From JABDQA01 sp963759125 (GTDB lineage: Bacteria; Desulfobacterota; Desulfobulbia; Desulfobulbales; Desulfocapsaceae): a DNA stretch of 64,000 bases. Location: the NCBI GenBank assembly GCA_963759125.1, contig CAVWXN010000007.1, positions 124,001 to 188,000 on the forward strand, in the 5' to 3' direction. The translations under genes and the position numbers were made by a program. The notes beneath the pieces are model-generated. The model had not been told where the DNA came from, ran no database searches, and saw only the letters and a list, made by a program, of their open reading frames with translations. Shown piece by piece: positions 20,312 to 30,423 of this stretch. How positions within the stretch are numbered: the first letter of the stretch is position 1; the number at the start of each line of letters is the position of its first letter.

Positions 20312-21442
20312 TCAATCACCCAGACAGGTGCCGACGTTGCGGGCGCTCCCCAACCAACAATGGTCGAGGGGAACCACTTTTCTTTTATCGACCACATCTT
20401 TTAGGGGTACCGCTTCGGTGTTATCCCCTCTGACGGCAATCATAACACTGGAGACCCCTTCCTCTATATAATTGACACAGGCGCTGCCAAGTTTGGTCGC
20501 CAGGATACGGTCGGTGGCCGAGGGTGTCCCTCCCCGCTGGAGATGTCCGAGGATAGTCAGCCGAGATTCCAGTCCGGTCATTTCTTCGAGCTGTTGTGAA
20601 AGCCGCAAGGTATGTTCAGAACGTTTTTTTGAAAAACGATTGTAAGCTTCGCCCGCCCTCTTTTTCTCTTTGAGATGACCTTTTTGCTTGGCTTTGAGTT
20701 TTTTTGAGCGCAGTTTATCGCGTTTCTTCATCTCCTCGATCGACAAGGCTCCCTCAGCAACGACTACAATGCTGAAGTTGTTTCCCCGTTGCTGACGATG
20801 CCTTATGGCCTTGGCCACTTTCTCGAGGTTATAGGGAATCTCTGGAATGAGTATCACATCGGCTCCGCTTGCCACCCCGGCTCCAAGCGCCAACCAGCCG
20901 GCATTGTGCCCCATCACCTCGACCACGATGATACGGTGATGACTATGGGCCGTTGAATGCAGCCGGTCTATGGCTTCAGTGGCAATTTCCACCGCTGTGT
21001 CGAAGCCAAAGGTCACATCTGTTCCGTAGACATCGTTGTCAATGGTCTTAGGAAGTGTCAGGATGTTGAGTCCGCGCTGGGCCAGACGGTGGGCATTCTT
21101 CTGAGTTCCACCGCCGCCGATACATACCAGTGCGTCGAGATTGTGCCGATAGTAATTGTCACAGATCACCTCACTCATATCCATCAACTCGCCGCCCACC
21201 GGCATCTTGTGCGGCTTATCTCTGCTGGTGCCGAGAATCGTGCCCCCCAGGGTCAGTATCGAAGAGAGCATGGACCGTTCCAACCTCATGATCCTGTTCT
21301 CCATCAGGCCGCGGAATCCGTCCCTGAAACCGACAACCTCCATATGTCCTGTATCGATGGCTGTTTTACCGATCGCCCTGATGGCCGCGTTCAGACCGGG
21401 ACTGTCACCGCCGGCGGTAAGAATACCTATATGTTTGTTCAT
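20312..21442 (-). CDS. pfkA: 6-phosphofructokinase (PfkA family), atypical GGGGT nucleotide motif
   Basis: The 376-residue protein has GILTAGGDSPGLNAAIRA (ATP P-loop-like start), the catalytic PKTIDNDV motif and the fructose-6-P site VEVMGHNAGWLAL. Two diagnostic positions are unusual: the E. coli GGDGS motif is GGGGT here, losing the Asp that helps hold Mg, and the residue before TIDND is Lys, which is common in PPi-dependent enzymes. A Lys/Arg-rich insertion of about 40 residues (around 235-275) is also present. ATP versus PPi as phosphoryl donor is therefore uncertain. Confidence 0.9.
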   Translation of the reverse strand: MNKHIGILTAGGDSPGLNAAIRAIGKTAIDTGHMEVVGFRDGFRGLMENRIMRLERSMLSSILTLGGTILGTSRDKPHKMPVGGELMDMSEVICDNYYRHNLDALVCIGGGGTQKNAHRLAQRGLNILTLPKTIDNDVYGTDVTFGFDTAVEIATEAIDRLHSTAHSHHRIIVVEVMGHNAGWLALGAGVASGADVILIPEIPYNLEKVAKAIRHRQQRGNNFSIVVVAEGALSIEEMKKRDKLRSKKLKAKQKGHLKEKKRAGEAYNRFSKKRSEHTLRLSQQLEEMTGLESRLTILGHLQRGGTPSATDRILATKLGSACVNYIEEGVSSVMIAVRGDNTEAVPLKDVVDKRKVVPLDHCWLGSARNVGTCLGD

Positions 21443-21535
21443 TAATTGTTCCTGTTAAATTCTGAGCTTACTGAAATCAGTCCATCTGTACGACTATAAT
21501 CAGCAGGTAGACCTTTTGCATGGAATAGAGCCCAA

Positions 21536-22708
21536 TTATTCTTTTTGAGCCTTCGACTTGGTGCTGGACTGAACGAAAACAGGTATCTTGCTGCTTCCCT
21601 GCTTGGTTTTGAGAGATGAATCAAGAGCCGGAAAATCGGCAATGAACTGATTCTTTCTTCGCTTGAGCTGCCGCAATCGAAACTGCTCCAGGAGGTGATG
21701 AAGAAAAAGCATAATCAGGATTAGGGCGGAGCCTAACTTCAACCAGTAAGGTATTGTCTCCCGTACTTCAGAAATCACCGCCCGAGCTTCAATATCAAGA
21801 TAGTGATAGACGCCATCAAGACCAAGACCAAACATGATTGACACTACTGCAATTACAACCAGATAGCGGATCGTGCCCATCTTGCCTAGAATCCTGATCA
21901 GCACCGAAAGGGAGGTCATGTTGGTGGCCGGCCCAACCAGCAGAAAGACAAGCACGGCGCCTGGGCTTGCCCCTTTGAGCAGAAAAGCAGCGGCAATAGG
22001 AGTCGACGCGGTTGCACAGATATAGATGGGCATGCCCATTAAGAGCATGGCCAGCATTGCCACAATACCGCCGCCAAGTATCATCTGCGACAAGCTTTCA
22101 GGCATATAGACAGTGATGATGCCGGCAAGAAAGAGCCCAACAAAAAACCACAAGGCTATATCTGCCCAGATCTCCCTGAATCCATATCTGAGGCCATGGA
22201 TAATCCTCGCCACAAGGGGCTTGTCGTGATCTTCAGATGCATCTTCTGCCCCAGCTGCTGATACTGGCGTTGGCGAATCCAGTTCCGCCTCTGATTTCCA
22301 GCTCACACTGTTCTCCAGAATGCCTGCGGTGATACCGGTTACGAAGGCGGCAAGCGGCCTGGCCACGGTCATGATGGGATCAAGCAGCGCATAGGTAATG
22401 GCGATGGAGTCGACCCCGGATTCCGGAGTCGAAACAAGAAATGACGCTAGCGCTCCCTTATTTGCACCCTGCTTCTTGAACGATGCTGCCGCCGGCAGCA
22501 CACCACATGATCAGAGCGGCAAGGGGATGCCAAACAAAGACGCCTTGATCACCGAACGATATCTGCCGTGCCGAAGATGGCGGCTGATAAAATTCTGATT
22601 TATAAAAACTTTGATGCAGCCAGCCACTACTATGCCAATGATTATATAGGGAGAGGAATCGAGCAGAATTCTCCACATTTCCAGACCGACTTCTGTTATT
22701 TCTGACAT
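21536..22708 (-). CDS. SO_0444-like Cu/Zn efflux permease (DUF318 family), apparent selenoprotein with in-frame UGA
   Basis: The product is 390 residues if the in-frame TGA at 22511-22513 is read through. Residues 1-65 end in SLFGIPLPL and the frame resumes as SCGVLPAAASFKKQG, exactly where related permeases have PLCSCG; the UGA replaces the first Cys of the CxC motif (U66-S-C68). A hairpin fitting a bacterial SECIS lies directly downstream. The rest has about eight membrane helices, a conserved STPESGVDSIAITYALLDP helix and a polar loop. It is two bases downstream of an ArsR-type metal sensor, consistent with metal or metalloid efflux. The alternative is a nonsense mutation or a base error. 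Confidence 0.8.
22484..22500 (-). promoter_or_regulatory. Candidate bacterial SECIS hairpin for the UGA at 22511-22513
   Basis: Read on the minus strand, TGCTGCC-GGC-GGCAGCA is a perfect 7-bp stem with loop GGC, extendable by a G-U pair. The loop begins 18 bases after the UGA. Known bacterial SECIS elements sit in this window and carry a G in the first loop positions, as here. The segment also encodes LPAAA, so a chance GC-rich stem cannot be excluded. Confidence 0.6.
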
Positions 22709-22710
22709 GG

Positions 22711-23076
22711 TTACCTGCCTTGAGCCAGCTCGGCGACATGATCACGGGCCACCCGGGCCAGTTGCATAACGTGATCATCGACCAACCTATAATAGAGTAC
22801 CTGGCCGTCTCGTCTATTTTTTACCAGATTCATGGTGCGCAATATCCGTATCTGATGGCTTGCGGCCGATTCGCTTACCTCAAGCAGTGCTGCCAGATCA
22901 CAGACGCACATTTCCTGCCCATCCAGAGCCAGGAGAATCTTCAATCTGCCTGGATCGGCCATGGCCTTGAACAGCTCGCTCATTGATTCAAGCTTGGCGT
23001 AGCGATCCAGATAATCGCGGGCAATTTGAAGCCTATCTTCGTGTATGATTCTTCGTTCGCAGAGTTCCGAATTCAC
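22711..23076 (-). CDS. ArsR/SmtB-family metal-sensing repressor (CadC-like, two metal sites)
   Basis: A winged-helix repressor with MCVCDLAALLEVSESAASHQ as the alpha-3 metal site and DNA-recognition region. I prefer the GTG start at 23076 (121 residues), with AAGGTGG five bases upstream, over the ATG at 23106. With this start the residues are C6, C57, C59 (alpha-3N type site) and D100, H102, H113, E116 (alpha-5 site), almost the same numbering as staphylococcal CadC. The spacing D-x-H-x10-H-x2-E is exact. Both sites suggest response to Zn/Cd/Pb-type ions. It is co-transcribed with the permease two bases downstream. Confidence 0.9.
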   Translation of the reverse strand: MNSELCERRIIHEDRLQIARDYLDRYAKLESMSELFKAMADPGRLKILLALDGQEMCVCDLAALLEVSESAASHQIRILRTMNLVKNRRDGQVLYYRLVDDHVMQLARVARDHVAELAQGR

Positions 23077-23087
23077 TTCTACCACCT

Positions 23088-23135
23088 TATATGAATATGT
23101 GCTCATATACTAAAACATCTGGCCTTATATTGCAA
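23088..23135 (-). promoter_or_regulatory. Promoter and operator of the arsR-permease operon
   Basis: On the minus strand, TTGCAA (23135-23130), 17 bases, then TAGTAT (23112-23107) form a sigma-70-like promoter. Overlapping its downstream edge is the inverted repeat TATATGA-N8-TCATATA (23088-23109), like the AT-rich palindromes bound by ArsR/SmtB repressors. The upstream ATG at 23106 falls inside this operator, another reason to prefer the GTG start at 23076. Confidence 0.6.
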
Positions 23136-23215
23136 TAAAGAAGATGCATTTTTTACCGCCATTGACCATAATGGCGGAGACCTGAAACAAATTTTTCATC
23201 ATCGGCTCAACACCC

Positions 23216-24052
23216 ATGCCCGGAAACCTCTACATTGTCGCCACTCCGATCGGCAACCTGGAAGACATGACCCACCGGGCCGTTCGAATCCTCGGAGAAG
23301 TTGACCTGATTGCCGCCGAGGATACGCGCCATACCAGGAAGCTCCTCACCCATTTCGGAATTCACACCCCACTGACGAGCTATTATCGTGAAAAAGAGAC
23401 CAGTCGAGCAAACGAGTTGATCGATCAACTTCTCGAGGGTGCTGATGTCGCCCTGGTCAGCGACGCAGGAACTCCAGGCATCTCGGACCCTGGAGCGATC
23501 CTGGTGAAACGGGCTCGCCAGGCAGGCATACTCATTATCCCCATCCCTGGGGCGTCGGCCTTGAGCGCGGCACTGAGCTGCGCCGGCCTTGAATCAGGGA
23601 CTTTTCTTTTCGCCGGTTTTGCCCCGCCGAAATCCTCACAGAGAAAGAAACAATTGGAATCGCTTTCGACCTCGGTGCATCCTCTGGTTTTCTATGAGTC
23701 TCCCCACCGAATCGGCGGGTTCATCAGAGACGCCCATGAGACTCTGGGCGACCGCACGGTATTGTGGGCCCGGGAGATAAGCAAGAAATTCGAAGAGATC
23801 GAGGAGACCACCCTGGGGCAGCTGCTGACAAGAATCACGGCAGAGAAAATCAGGGGTGAGCTGGTGGTTATCATTCATCCCGGAGAAGAGGAAAGCCCCC
23901 AGGCACAATCGCTTGAAGAGATACTCATCTGGTATCGTGACAACAGTAGCCTGTCGCTGAAGGACGTCTGCAGGAGGGTGGCCGCCGACATGGGCACCGG
24001 GCGCTCGGAAATTTATCGTCAGGCCCTGGAAATCTGGAACAAACAGCAGTGA
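23216..24052 (+). CDS. rsmI: 16S rRNA (cytidine-1402-2'-O)-methyltransferase
   Basis: The 278-residue tetrapyrrole-methylase-fold protein starts GNLYIVATPIGNLEDMTHRA and contains DVALVSDAGTPGISDPG and IPIPGASALSAALSCAG, the RsmI SAM-binding signatures. It methylates the ribose of C1402 in the 16S decoding centre. The gene is divergent from arsR and overlaps the following gene by four bases (ATGA at 24049-24052). Confidence 0.96.
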   Translation: MPGNLYIVATPIGNLEDMTHRAVRILGEVDLIAAEDTRHTRKLLTHFGIHTPLTSYYREKETSRANELIDQLLEGADVALVSDAGTPGISDPGAILVKRARQAGILIIPIPGASALSAALSCAGLESGTFLFAGFAPPKSSQRKKQLESLSTSVHPLVFYESPHRIGGFIRDAHETLGDRTVLWAREISKKFEEIEETTLGQLLTRITAEKIRGELVVIIHPGEEESPQAQSLEEILIWYRDNSSLSLKDVCRRVAADMGTGRSEIYRQALEIWNKQQ

Positions 24053-25659
24053 TGAGACCCATGAGAACCTGTATATCCCCTGGCGGTAAATTTGTCATCG
24101 GCATCCACAAACCTGCCTATTCGGTACGCAACCTGCGCAGCCGCACCAGAATCGAAAAATTGGGCAGTGATCGGCAGGGAGCCCCGGTTGTCAATGAGGT
24201 AAACTATCCGACCGACGACGTCGAGGTCGAACAGGCTGACTGGGTTTATGAAATTGCCAACCCCCTGCCGTTTCGGGGCACCACCTTCATAGGTAAAGGG
24301 TGGGCCGACCGCAGTGCGAAACATCCTGAGCGCATCAAAATTGATGACCAGGCGGAAGTCTCCCTGCACCGCTGGTTCGAGAACCAGAGATTCGATCCAA
24401 CCCTAATCGACAGCCTCCCCCGTCCGCTGCTGCTTAGTCTGGCGGTCACCTCAACTGATCCGGCCGATCTGGTCCGGCTGGCTCGCACAAGCTGCCGCTT
24501 CGAGTTCGGCGATAATGAGCGACCCATCGGGCTCTGCTACCCCGATGGAACAACAGGAAAACCCGAGATCCTGGATTTCGACCTTTTTGAGACGGTGGCC
24601 AACAATGGACACCTTCCCGACGACTATAAAATAGCCATGGTAATCCGCCCGGGTGCGCAGGGCGGCAGCGAGATAGTCGGCGATTATCATGACGCTGATG
24701 CAACCCATATCTACGAGTATCTGAGAACAAATTCTTACATTGGCGGCGGCCATTATGCGGCAAATATGGCCGACGATGCCATCAGATATCGTATCGACCT
24801 CCTTAGCGGAACCGATATCACGGGCCTGAGACATCTCTACTACCAGCGGAGTTATACCCGTCTTGCCGATTTCCTGGCCATCGAGCTGCCGGGTCAGTCG
24901 ATGACAGCGGCCCAGCTAGAAGATCTCCGGCAGAGCATAGTCAGCCACCGCAATTACCGGCAGACCGATATGGCCGCCACCCTGTGGGGATGGAATTTCG
25001 GATTTGATTTCAGTCCCTCGGGATATCGGCTGCACGCCTCCCACCAGCAGATTCATCAACAATATGCGATGATTCCCGCCAGAATCGAAGGATTTGCAGG
25101 TGCCTCCAAGGACGGGTTCGCCGATTATCGGCCCTTTTCTTCCGGCGACATGATAGAAGAAGTCATCGCAGCCTACCGGGACGTTTATGAAACCAGTTTT
25201 TTCCACGACTATCTCCGGGCTATCTTTGCCAACACCCGGATGGATGGTCGCAGTGACCTGGACAGCGACCTGATCGTCTGGCAGGATGAACAGGTAATGC
25301 TTTTCGTCCCGAAAGCCCAGACTTCGCAATGGGAACTGCAATTGCTGACCAAAGCGGATCAGAACGGCAACTTTGCCGGAAATATCGTCGAAGCCTCCCT
25401 CCAAATGCGGCGGTCGCTCGATCTGGGACTTCTGAAGGCCCAGCAAGCACTGGCCGGTCTGGGTGCTTCAATGGTGTCTACAATTGAGTATTCGAAACGA
25501 TTCTCCTCGATGCTGACCGACCAGCCGCTTATCTACTGCCTCATGCCTAAACTGCCGCAGTCCATGGGCGCTTTCAGCGAAGCCCAGCTCCGTTTCATCA
25601 ACGGCCACTACCCCGAAGATTTCGCCGCAGTCTGCAGGCAAAGCCTTGGTGAACTGTGA
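24049..25659 (+). CDS. Unrecognised 536-residue conserved-looking protein
   Basis: The gene overlaps rsmI by four bases, so the two are probably translationally coupled. Composition and codon use match the neighbours, which argues for a real gene. There is no signal peptide or membrane helix; the protein appears cytosolic and globular. Features include an Arg-rich start (SVRNLRSRTRIEKLG), a HYAANMADDAIRYRIDLLSG segment near the middle, TLWGWNFGFDFSPSGYRLH, repeated His-containing loops (LHASHQQIHQQ) and a C-terminal half with DSDLIVWQDEQVMLFVPKAQ. The H-Q-Q-I-H motif recalls HIT/GalT-type sites, but the order is wrong and I do not assign that family. Confidence 0.75.
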   Translation: MMRPMRTCISPGGKFVIGIHKPAYSVRNLRSRTRIEKLGSDRQGAPVVNEVNYPTDDVEVEQADWVYEIANPLPFRGTTFIGKGWADRSAKHPERIKIDDQAEVSLHRWFENQRFDPTLIDSLPRPLLLSLAVTSTDPADLVRLARTSCRFEFGDNERPIGLCYPDGTTGKPEILDFDLFETVANNGHLPDDYKIAMVIRPGAQGGSEIVGDYHDADATHIYEYLRTNSYIGGGHYAANMADDAIRYRIDLLSGTDITGLRHLYYQRSYTRLADFLAIELPGQSMTAAQLEDLRQSIVSHRNYRQTDMAATLWGWNFGFDFSPSGYRLHASHQQIHQQYAMIPARIEGFAGASKDGFADYRPFSSGDMIEEVIAAYRDVYETSFFHDYLRAIFANTRMDGRSDLDSDLIVWQDEQVMLFVPKAQTSQWELQLLTKADQNGNFAGNIVEASLQMRRSLDLGLLKAQQALAGLGASMVSTIEYSKRFSSMLTDQPLIYCLMPKLPQSMGAFSEAQLRFINGHYPEDFAAVCRQSLGEL

Positions 25660-25778
25660 ATTTAATTGGCCAAACGCGGGCGACACCCTTATTTTCCTTA
25701 TTGAGAAAAGAGCCGCTGTTGGTGTAGTGTGCAGTGCTAACTGTCCGTAACAACTTTATCCGCAATCTGGAGTAAAAG

Positions 25779-27008
<1,230 letters not shown>

Positions 27009-27037
27009 TTATCTGACGTTGCAAATCTGGTGCACTT

Positions 27038-27811
27038 ATGAAATTGGAACAAATTATCCGCGAAAGAAAGGCGAGCAAGGATATCCTGCTGATGACCCAC
27101 ATCGTTCTGGGATATCCCTCTTTTGAGACCAACCGGGAGGTCATCAAAGAGATGGTGGAGAACGGTGTGGACTGCATCGAGATGCAGATTCCGTTTTCCG
27201 AACCGATGGCTGACGGTCCAGTCATTCTAAAAGCCAACCAGGACAGTCTGGCACGAGGTACCACCATTGAGGAGTGTCTGAATTTTGGAGCCGAAATGTG
27301 TGCCACCTACGACATTCCGTTTCTCTACATGACCTATTACAACATCATTTATAAATATGGTGAACAGCGCTTTCTCGACCGGGCTGCCAAAGCCGGTATT
27401 AAGGGCTTGATCCTGCCCGATCTGCCTCCGGAAGAAGGAGGGACGCTGTGCACTGGTGCAAAAGAGTTTGGGATGGCACCCATAATGATCTATTCGCCCA
27501 CCAGCACGGTGGAGCGAATGGAAGAATTGTCCGGCTACGGAGCCGGATTTATCTATTGCACGGCACGAAGAGGGGTAACCGGCAGCCACAGCGACCTGGA
27601 CTCCGGGTTCCAGGCCTACCTCAATCGCTGCCGCCAGGCAACTGCACTGCCTCTGGCAGTTGGCTTCGGCATCCAGAACCGAGCGGACATCGAAGCATTG
27701 ATAGGCGCTGCCGATATCGGAGTGGTAGGCTCACAAACCATCAAGCTGGTCGACGAACAGGGCAGCGCAGCTGTCGGGCCGTTTATCAGTCAGTTGTTCG
27801 GAAATACCTGA
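27038..27811 (+). CDS. trpA: Tryptophan synthase alpha subunit
   Basis: The 257-residue TIM barrel has the catalytic Glu48 and Asp59 in CIEMQIPFSEPMADGP, and the phosphate-loop residues LAVGFGIQNRADIEAL. It cleaves indole-3-glycerol phosphate to indole for TrpB. The DLPPEEGG segment matches the region normally read as DLPLEE. It follows trpB directly and precedes tadA by 23 bases. Confidence 0.95.
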   Translation: MKLEQIIRERKASKDILLMTHIVLGYPSFETNREVIKEMVENGVDCIEMQIPFSEPMADGPVILKANQDSLARGTTIEECLNFGAEMCATYDIPFLYMTYYNIIYKYGEQRFLDRAAKAGIKGLILPDLPPEEGGTLCTGAKEFGMAPIMIYSPTSTVERMEELSGYGAGFIYCTARRGVTGSHSDLDSGFQAYLNRCRQATALPLAVGFGIQNRADIEALIGAADIGVVGSQTIKLVDEQGSAAVGPFISQLFGNT

Positions 27812-27834
27812 ATACCGCTAATCTTCATTTTAAA

Positions 27835-28296
27835 ATGAACTTCAGCCGGGACGACATCAACTGGATGGAACAGGCGCTGAAGCTGGCCGCACATGCAGCT
27901 GCAGTGGGTGAGGTCCCGGTCGGCGCAGTCCTGGTGAGAAACGGTACCATCCTAGGCAGCGGCGGCAACAATCCAATTTCGAACAATGATCCCACCGCTC
28001 ATGCCGAGATCAATGCCATTCGGCAAGCTGCCGGAAAACTGAACAATTATCGACTGGGCGGTACCCTTTATGTGACCCTGGAGCCCTGCCTCATGTGCAT
28101 GGGGGCGCTCATCCACAGTCGCATAGAGCGACTGGTGTTCGGGGCCCGCGACCCTAAAACGGGAGCGGCGGAATCGGTCTATCAGATCGGTGCCGACAGG
28201 CTGCTGAACCATACCCTGAATATTCAGGGCGGGCTGCTGGAGGAGCGTTGCAGCCATCTGCTCAAAGATTTTTTCAAAGAGCGGCGGCGGGATTGA
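27835..28296 (+). CDS. tadA: tRNA-specific adenosine deaminase
   Basis: The start is the ATG at 27835 (153 residues); earlier in-frame starts lie inside trpA. The cytidine-deaminase-fold zinc site is complete: H56-A-E58 (PTAHAEINAIRQA) and P-C85-x2-C88 (LEPCLMCMGALIHSRI). VFGARDPKTGAA is the TadA-specific region. It converts A34 to inosine in tRNA-Arg(ACG). No clear ribosome-binding site is seen, so it may depend on coupling with trpA. Confidence 0.94.
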   Translation: MNFSRDDINWMEQALKLAAHAAAVGEVPVGAVLVRNGTILGSGGNNPISNNDPTAHAEINAIRQAAGKLNNYRLGGTLYVTLEPCLMCMGALIHSRIERLVFGARDPKTGAAESVYQIGADRLLNHTLNIQGGLLEERCSHLLKDFFKERRRD

Positions 28297-28401
28297 TGTT
28301 TTTATACAGGCGGTTCCCTTTTTGACCTGACAAAGTGTTTTTTGATTGATAAATTGCACCTGACCGTTTAAGTAGTAGCACTCATCGCAGCCCAGCCCAG
28401 C

Positions 28402-28487
28402 GGAGAGGTGACCGAGTGGCTTAAGGTGCACGCCTGGAACGCGTGTGTACGCAAGTACCGTGAGTTCGAATCTCACCCTCTCCGCCA
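28402..28487 (+). tRNA. tRNA-Ser (anticodon GGA)
   Basis: A complete type II tRNA with a long variable arm and encoded CCA: acceptor GGAGAGG/CCTCTCC, anticodon stem CACGC/GCGTG with loop CTGGAAC, variable arm TGTGTACGCAAGTACCG, and T arm GTGAG-TTCGAAT-CTCAC. Confidence 0.97.
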
Positions 28488-28496
28488 GTCTTCACA

Positions 28497-28529
28497 CCCT
28501 GTAATTTCAAATGATTACAGGGTTTTTTT
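28497..28529 (+). terminator. Rho-independent terminator after tRNA-Ser
   Basis: The stem CCCTGTAAT/ATTACAGGG (9 bp) has an 8-base loop and is followed by seven Ts. It ends the tRNA-Ser transcript. Confidence 0.9.
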
Positions 28530-28947
28530 ATATGGTCGATAGGCGGCAGGAAATTGACGCTGACTTTCGTGCACCCATATTAAATCAAAGGTCTACGGGA
28601 CATATATTAATTTCTGATTTTTTTCTAATGAATGTCACGGGAAGTAATACCAGATCAGGGCTTGAGATTGAATACTGACTGTTATAAAGATAGATAAAAT
28701 GGATCGGTTAAACGGTCAGGTCACCACAATTAAAATTATCCTTTTCAGATTTAAACGATCTGCTACAGTTATCTTTCAATTTCTAGCCGACTATTGTACA
28801 CGTTCGTTTTCAAAGGTGTATGGTGCAATACCGGCAGATTTCATAAATACACTGATGATTATGAACCAATTACACCTTCAGGGCACACACGAATATCTGC
28901 GAAAAGTAGAGTATCATCGAATCTGGTTGGAGCCATACGGCTGAGTT
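28530..28947. other. AT-rich intergenic stretch without a supported gene
   Basis: The segment between the tRNA-Ser terminator and the glycosyltransferase has only short open frames without ribosome sites. One from 28699 to 28944 has an unremarkable basic/hydrophobic composition and I do not support it. It may hold the promoter of the next gene, but no clear hexamer pair was found. Confidence 0.5.
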
Positions 28948-30381
28948 GTGACAATCGGAGCACGAGCGCATATCGTCATCATCCCCGACAGCATTGTTTC
29001 GAAGCGGATCAGCGCGGTCGAAATGGCCCGCCGGCTGCGCCTGAGTGGATACCGAATCACGCTGCTAGGTCCGGGCGGAGACTATGATGAGATTGATGGA
29101 TTCGACTACATCCGAGTCGATCTGAAATTGAAACGTTCGAGTGCCTGTTTCACTGGCAAGCTGCCGGGGCCCGGAGCGCTGCGATCATGCCTGGCGGCAT
29201 ATGCCGATAGGCACCACCGGCGAGATGCCATTGTCAAGGCCGTCGACTTACAAGCGTATCGGGTGCTTCTCAAGGAGCTGTCGCCCGACCTGCTGCTAAT
29301 TGATATAGAAGCGCACAGCTATATTATTCCCACAATCACTCTGCCCACGCCAGTTGCCTTGTTCAGCGTTTTTTTCAACCTTTTTAAAAGTTCTGAGGTC
29401 CCCCCGCTGCACACCAACATTATCCCAGGTGGGGGATGGCGGGGACGAAGTCTAGCGATCTCTTGGCTCTGGCTTCGGTTTCTCTTCTGGAAATGGCTGC
29501 GTTACCAGGTAGAATCATTCCGCTACTGCGGTGCAGATCAGTTGTCACTGTTTAAGCACTATGCCCGCCAGTGCGGGATCCGCTGGCAGGATCAGCTTGA
29601 CTGCTATCAATGGCTTATACCCTTCGTGTACCGGCGTCTTCCGATGCTGGTTCTGAACCCTTTGGAGATGGAGTTTACCACTAGCCCGCCGGCGTCAACC
29701 GCTTATGTCGGACCTATGATCTGCACCAACCGCAATCAGCTGCCATTCTTACCGGATCGGGGTCCAGTGCCGCTGGAGCTAAAGTCGCTACTCGAGACAC
29801 ATCGCCGGGTGACTCGCACTCGACGCCTCGTTTACTGCGGGTTCGGTTCCTTCTTCGGTGGTGATGATACTGAATTCCTGAAAAAAGTGATTGCCGCCTC
29901 AGCAGGCCGTAAATGGGACATGGTAATCGGTCTCGGAGATCGGATAAAGCCCGAAACGCTCGGTCCCTTGCCTGCAAATGTAACTTGTCTTTGCTTCGCT
30001 CCCCAGATGGAGTTGCTCTCGACCGCCGATGCTGCGGTGATCCATGGCGGAATGACCACCGTCTATGAATGCATCCATCACTCCGTACCCATGGTTGTGT
30101 ACCCATTTACAACAAATGATCAGCTTGGCACAGCGGCTCGGGTCGCTAAATTCGGTCTCGGAATTGTCGGCAGCCGCAGTGATGATAATATCACGGCTAT
30201 TCGCAATCGGATCGAGCGGATTCTCGACGATGAGGCGATACACAAGCGAGTTGTCCGCATGCGCAGGCACCTGGCCCGTTATGACCAAGAGAACACGGTT
30301 GCAGAAGAGGTAAGCCAGCTCATTTCACAAAGAGGAGAAGTCACCGGCATCAATTGTGGTCACAATCCTTCTGTATCTTGA
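28948..30381 (+). CDS. GT1-type glycosyltransferase (UDP-glycosyltransferase/MGT-like)
   Basis: The 477-residue GT-B protein begins with GTG at 28948 and an N-terminal acceptor domain (HIVIIPDSIVSKRISAVEMA, the usual G-H-x3 entry strand region). The C-terminal domain has YCGFGSFFGGDD and the donor-site LSTADAAVIHGGMTTVYECI with the HGG motif near residue 365, then VPMVVYPFTTNDQLGTAARV. Sugar and acceptor cannot be deduced; macrolide-type and glycolipid-type relatives share this layout. A partly hydrophobic, Trp-rich loop (SLAISWLWLRFLFWKWLRYQ) suggests membrane association or a lipid acceptor. It lies between tRNA-Ser and MscS with long gaps, so it appears monocistronic. Confidence 0.82.
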   Translation: MTIGARAHIVIIPDSIVSKRISAVEMARRLRLSGYRITLLGPGGDYDEIDGFDYIRVDLKLKRSSACFTGKLPGPGALRSCLAAYADRHHRRDAIVKAVDLQAYRVLLKELSPDLLLIDIEAHSYIIPTITLPTPVALFSVFFNLFKSSEVPPLHTNIIPGGGWRGRSLAISWLWLRFLFWKWLRYQVESFRYCGADQLSLFKHYARQCGIRWQDQLDCYQWLIPFVYRRLPMLVLNPLEMEFTTSPPASTAYVGPMICTNRNQLPFLPDRGPVPLELKSLLETHRRVTRTRRLVYCGFGSFFGGDDTEFLKKVIAASAGRKWDMVIGLGDRIKPETLGPLPANVTCLCFAPQMELLSTADAAVIHGGMTTVYECIHHSVPMVVYPFTTNDQLGTAARVAKFGLGIVGSRSDDNITAIRNRIERILDDEAIHKRVVRMRRHLARYDQENTVAEEVSQLISQRGEVTGINCGHNPSVS

Positions 30382-30401
30382 CCTTATTGTTTAAAAACAA
30401 A

Positions 30402-30423
30402 CACTGGTTAATAATTACCAGTG
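30402..30423 (+). terminator. Weak hairpin after the glycosyltransferase gene
   Basis: The stem CACTGGT/ACCAGTG has an 8-base AT loop and is followed by CCCTTTT, a poor U-tract. It may end transcription of the upstream gene. The rest of 30424-30736 contains no gene that I can support, only the AGGAGG ribosome site just before the next start. Confidence 0.4.

Noticed and set aside
22511..22513. Reading the permease as two separate genes split by a stop
   Set aside because: Both parts share one frame, the stop is a single TGA at a conserved Cys, and a SECIS-like hairpin follows; selenocysteine is the simpler reading, though a base error is not excluded.
28699..28944. 81-residue open frame upstream of the glycosyltransferase
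   Set aside because: No ribosome site, AT-rich random-looking composition, no motif.
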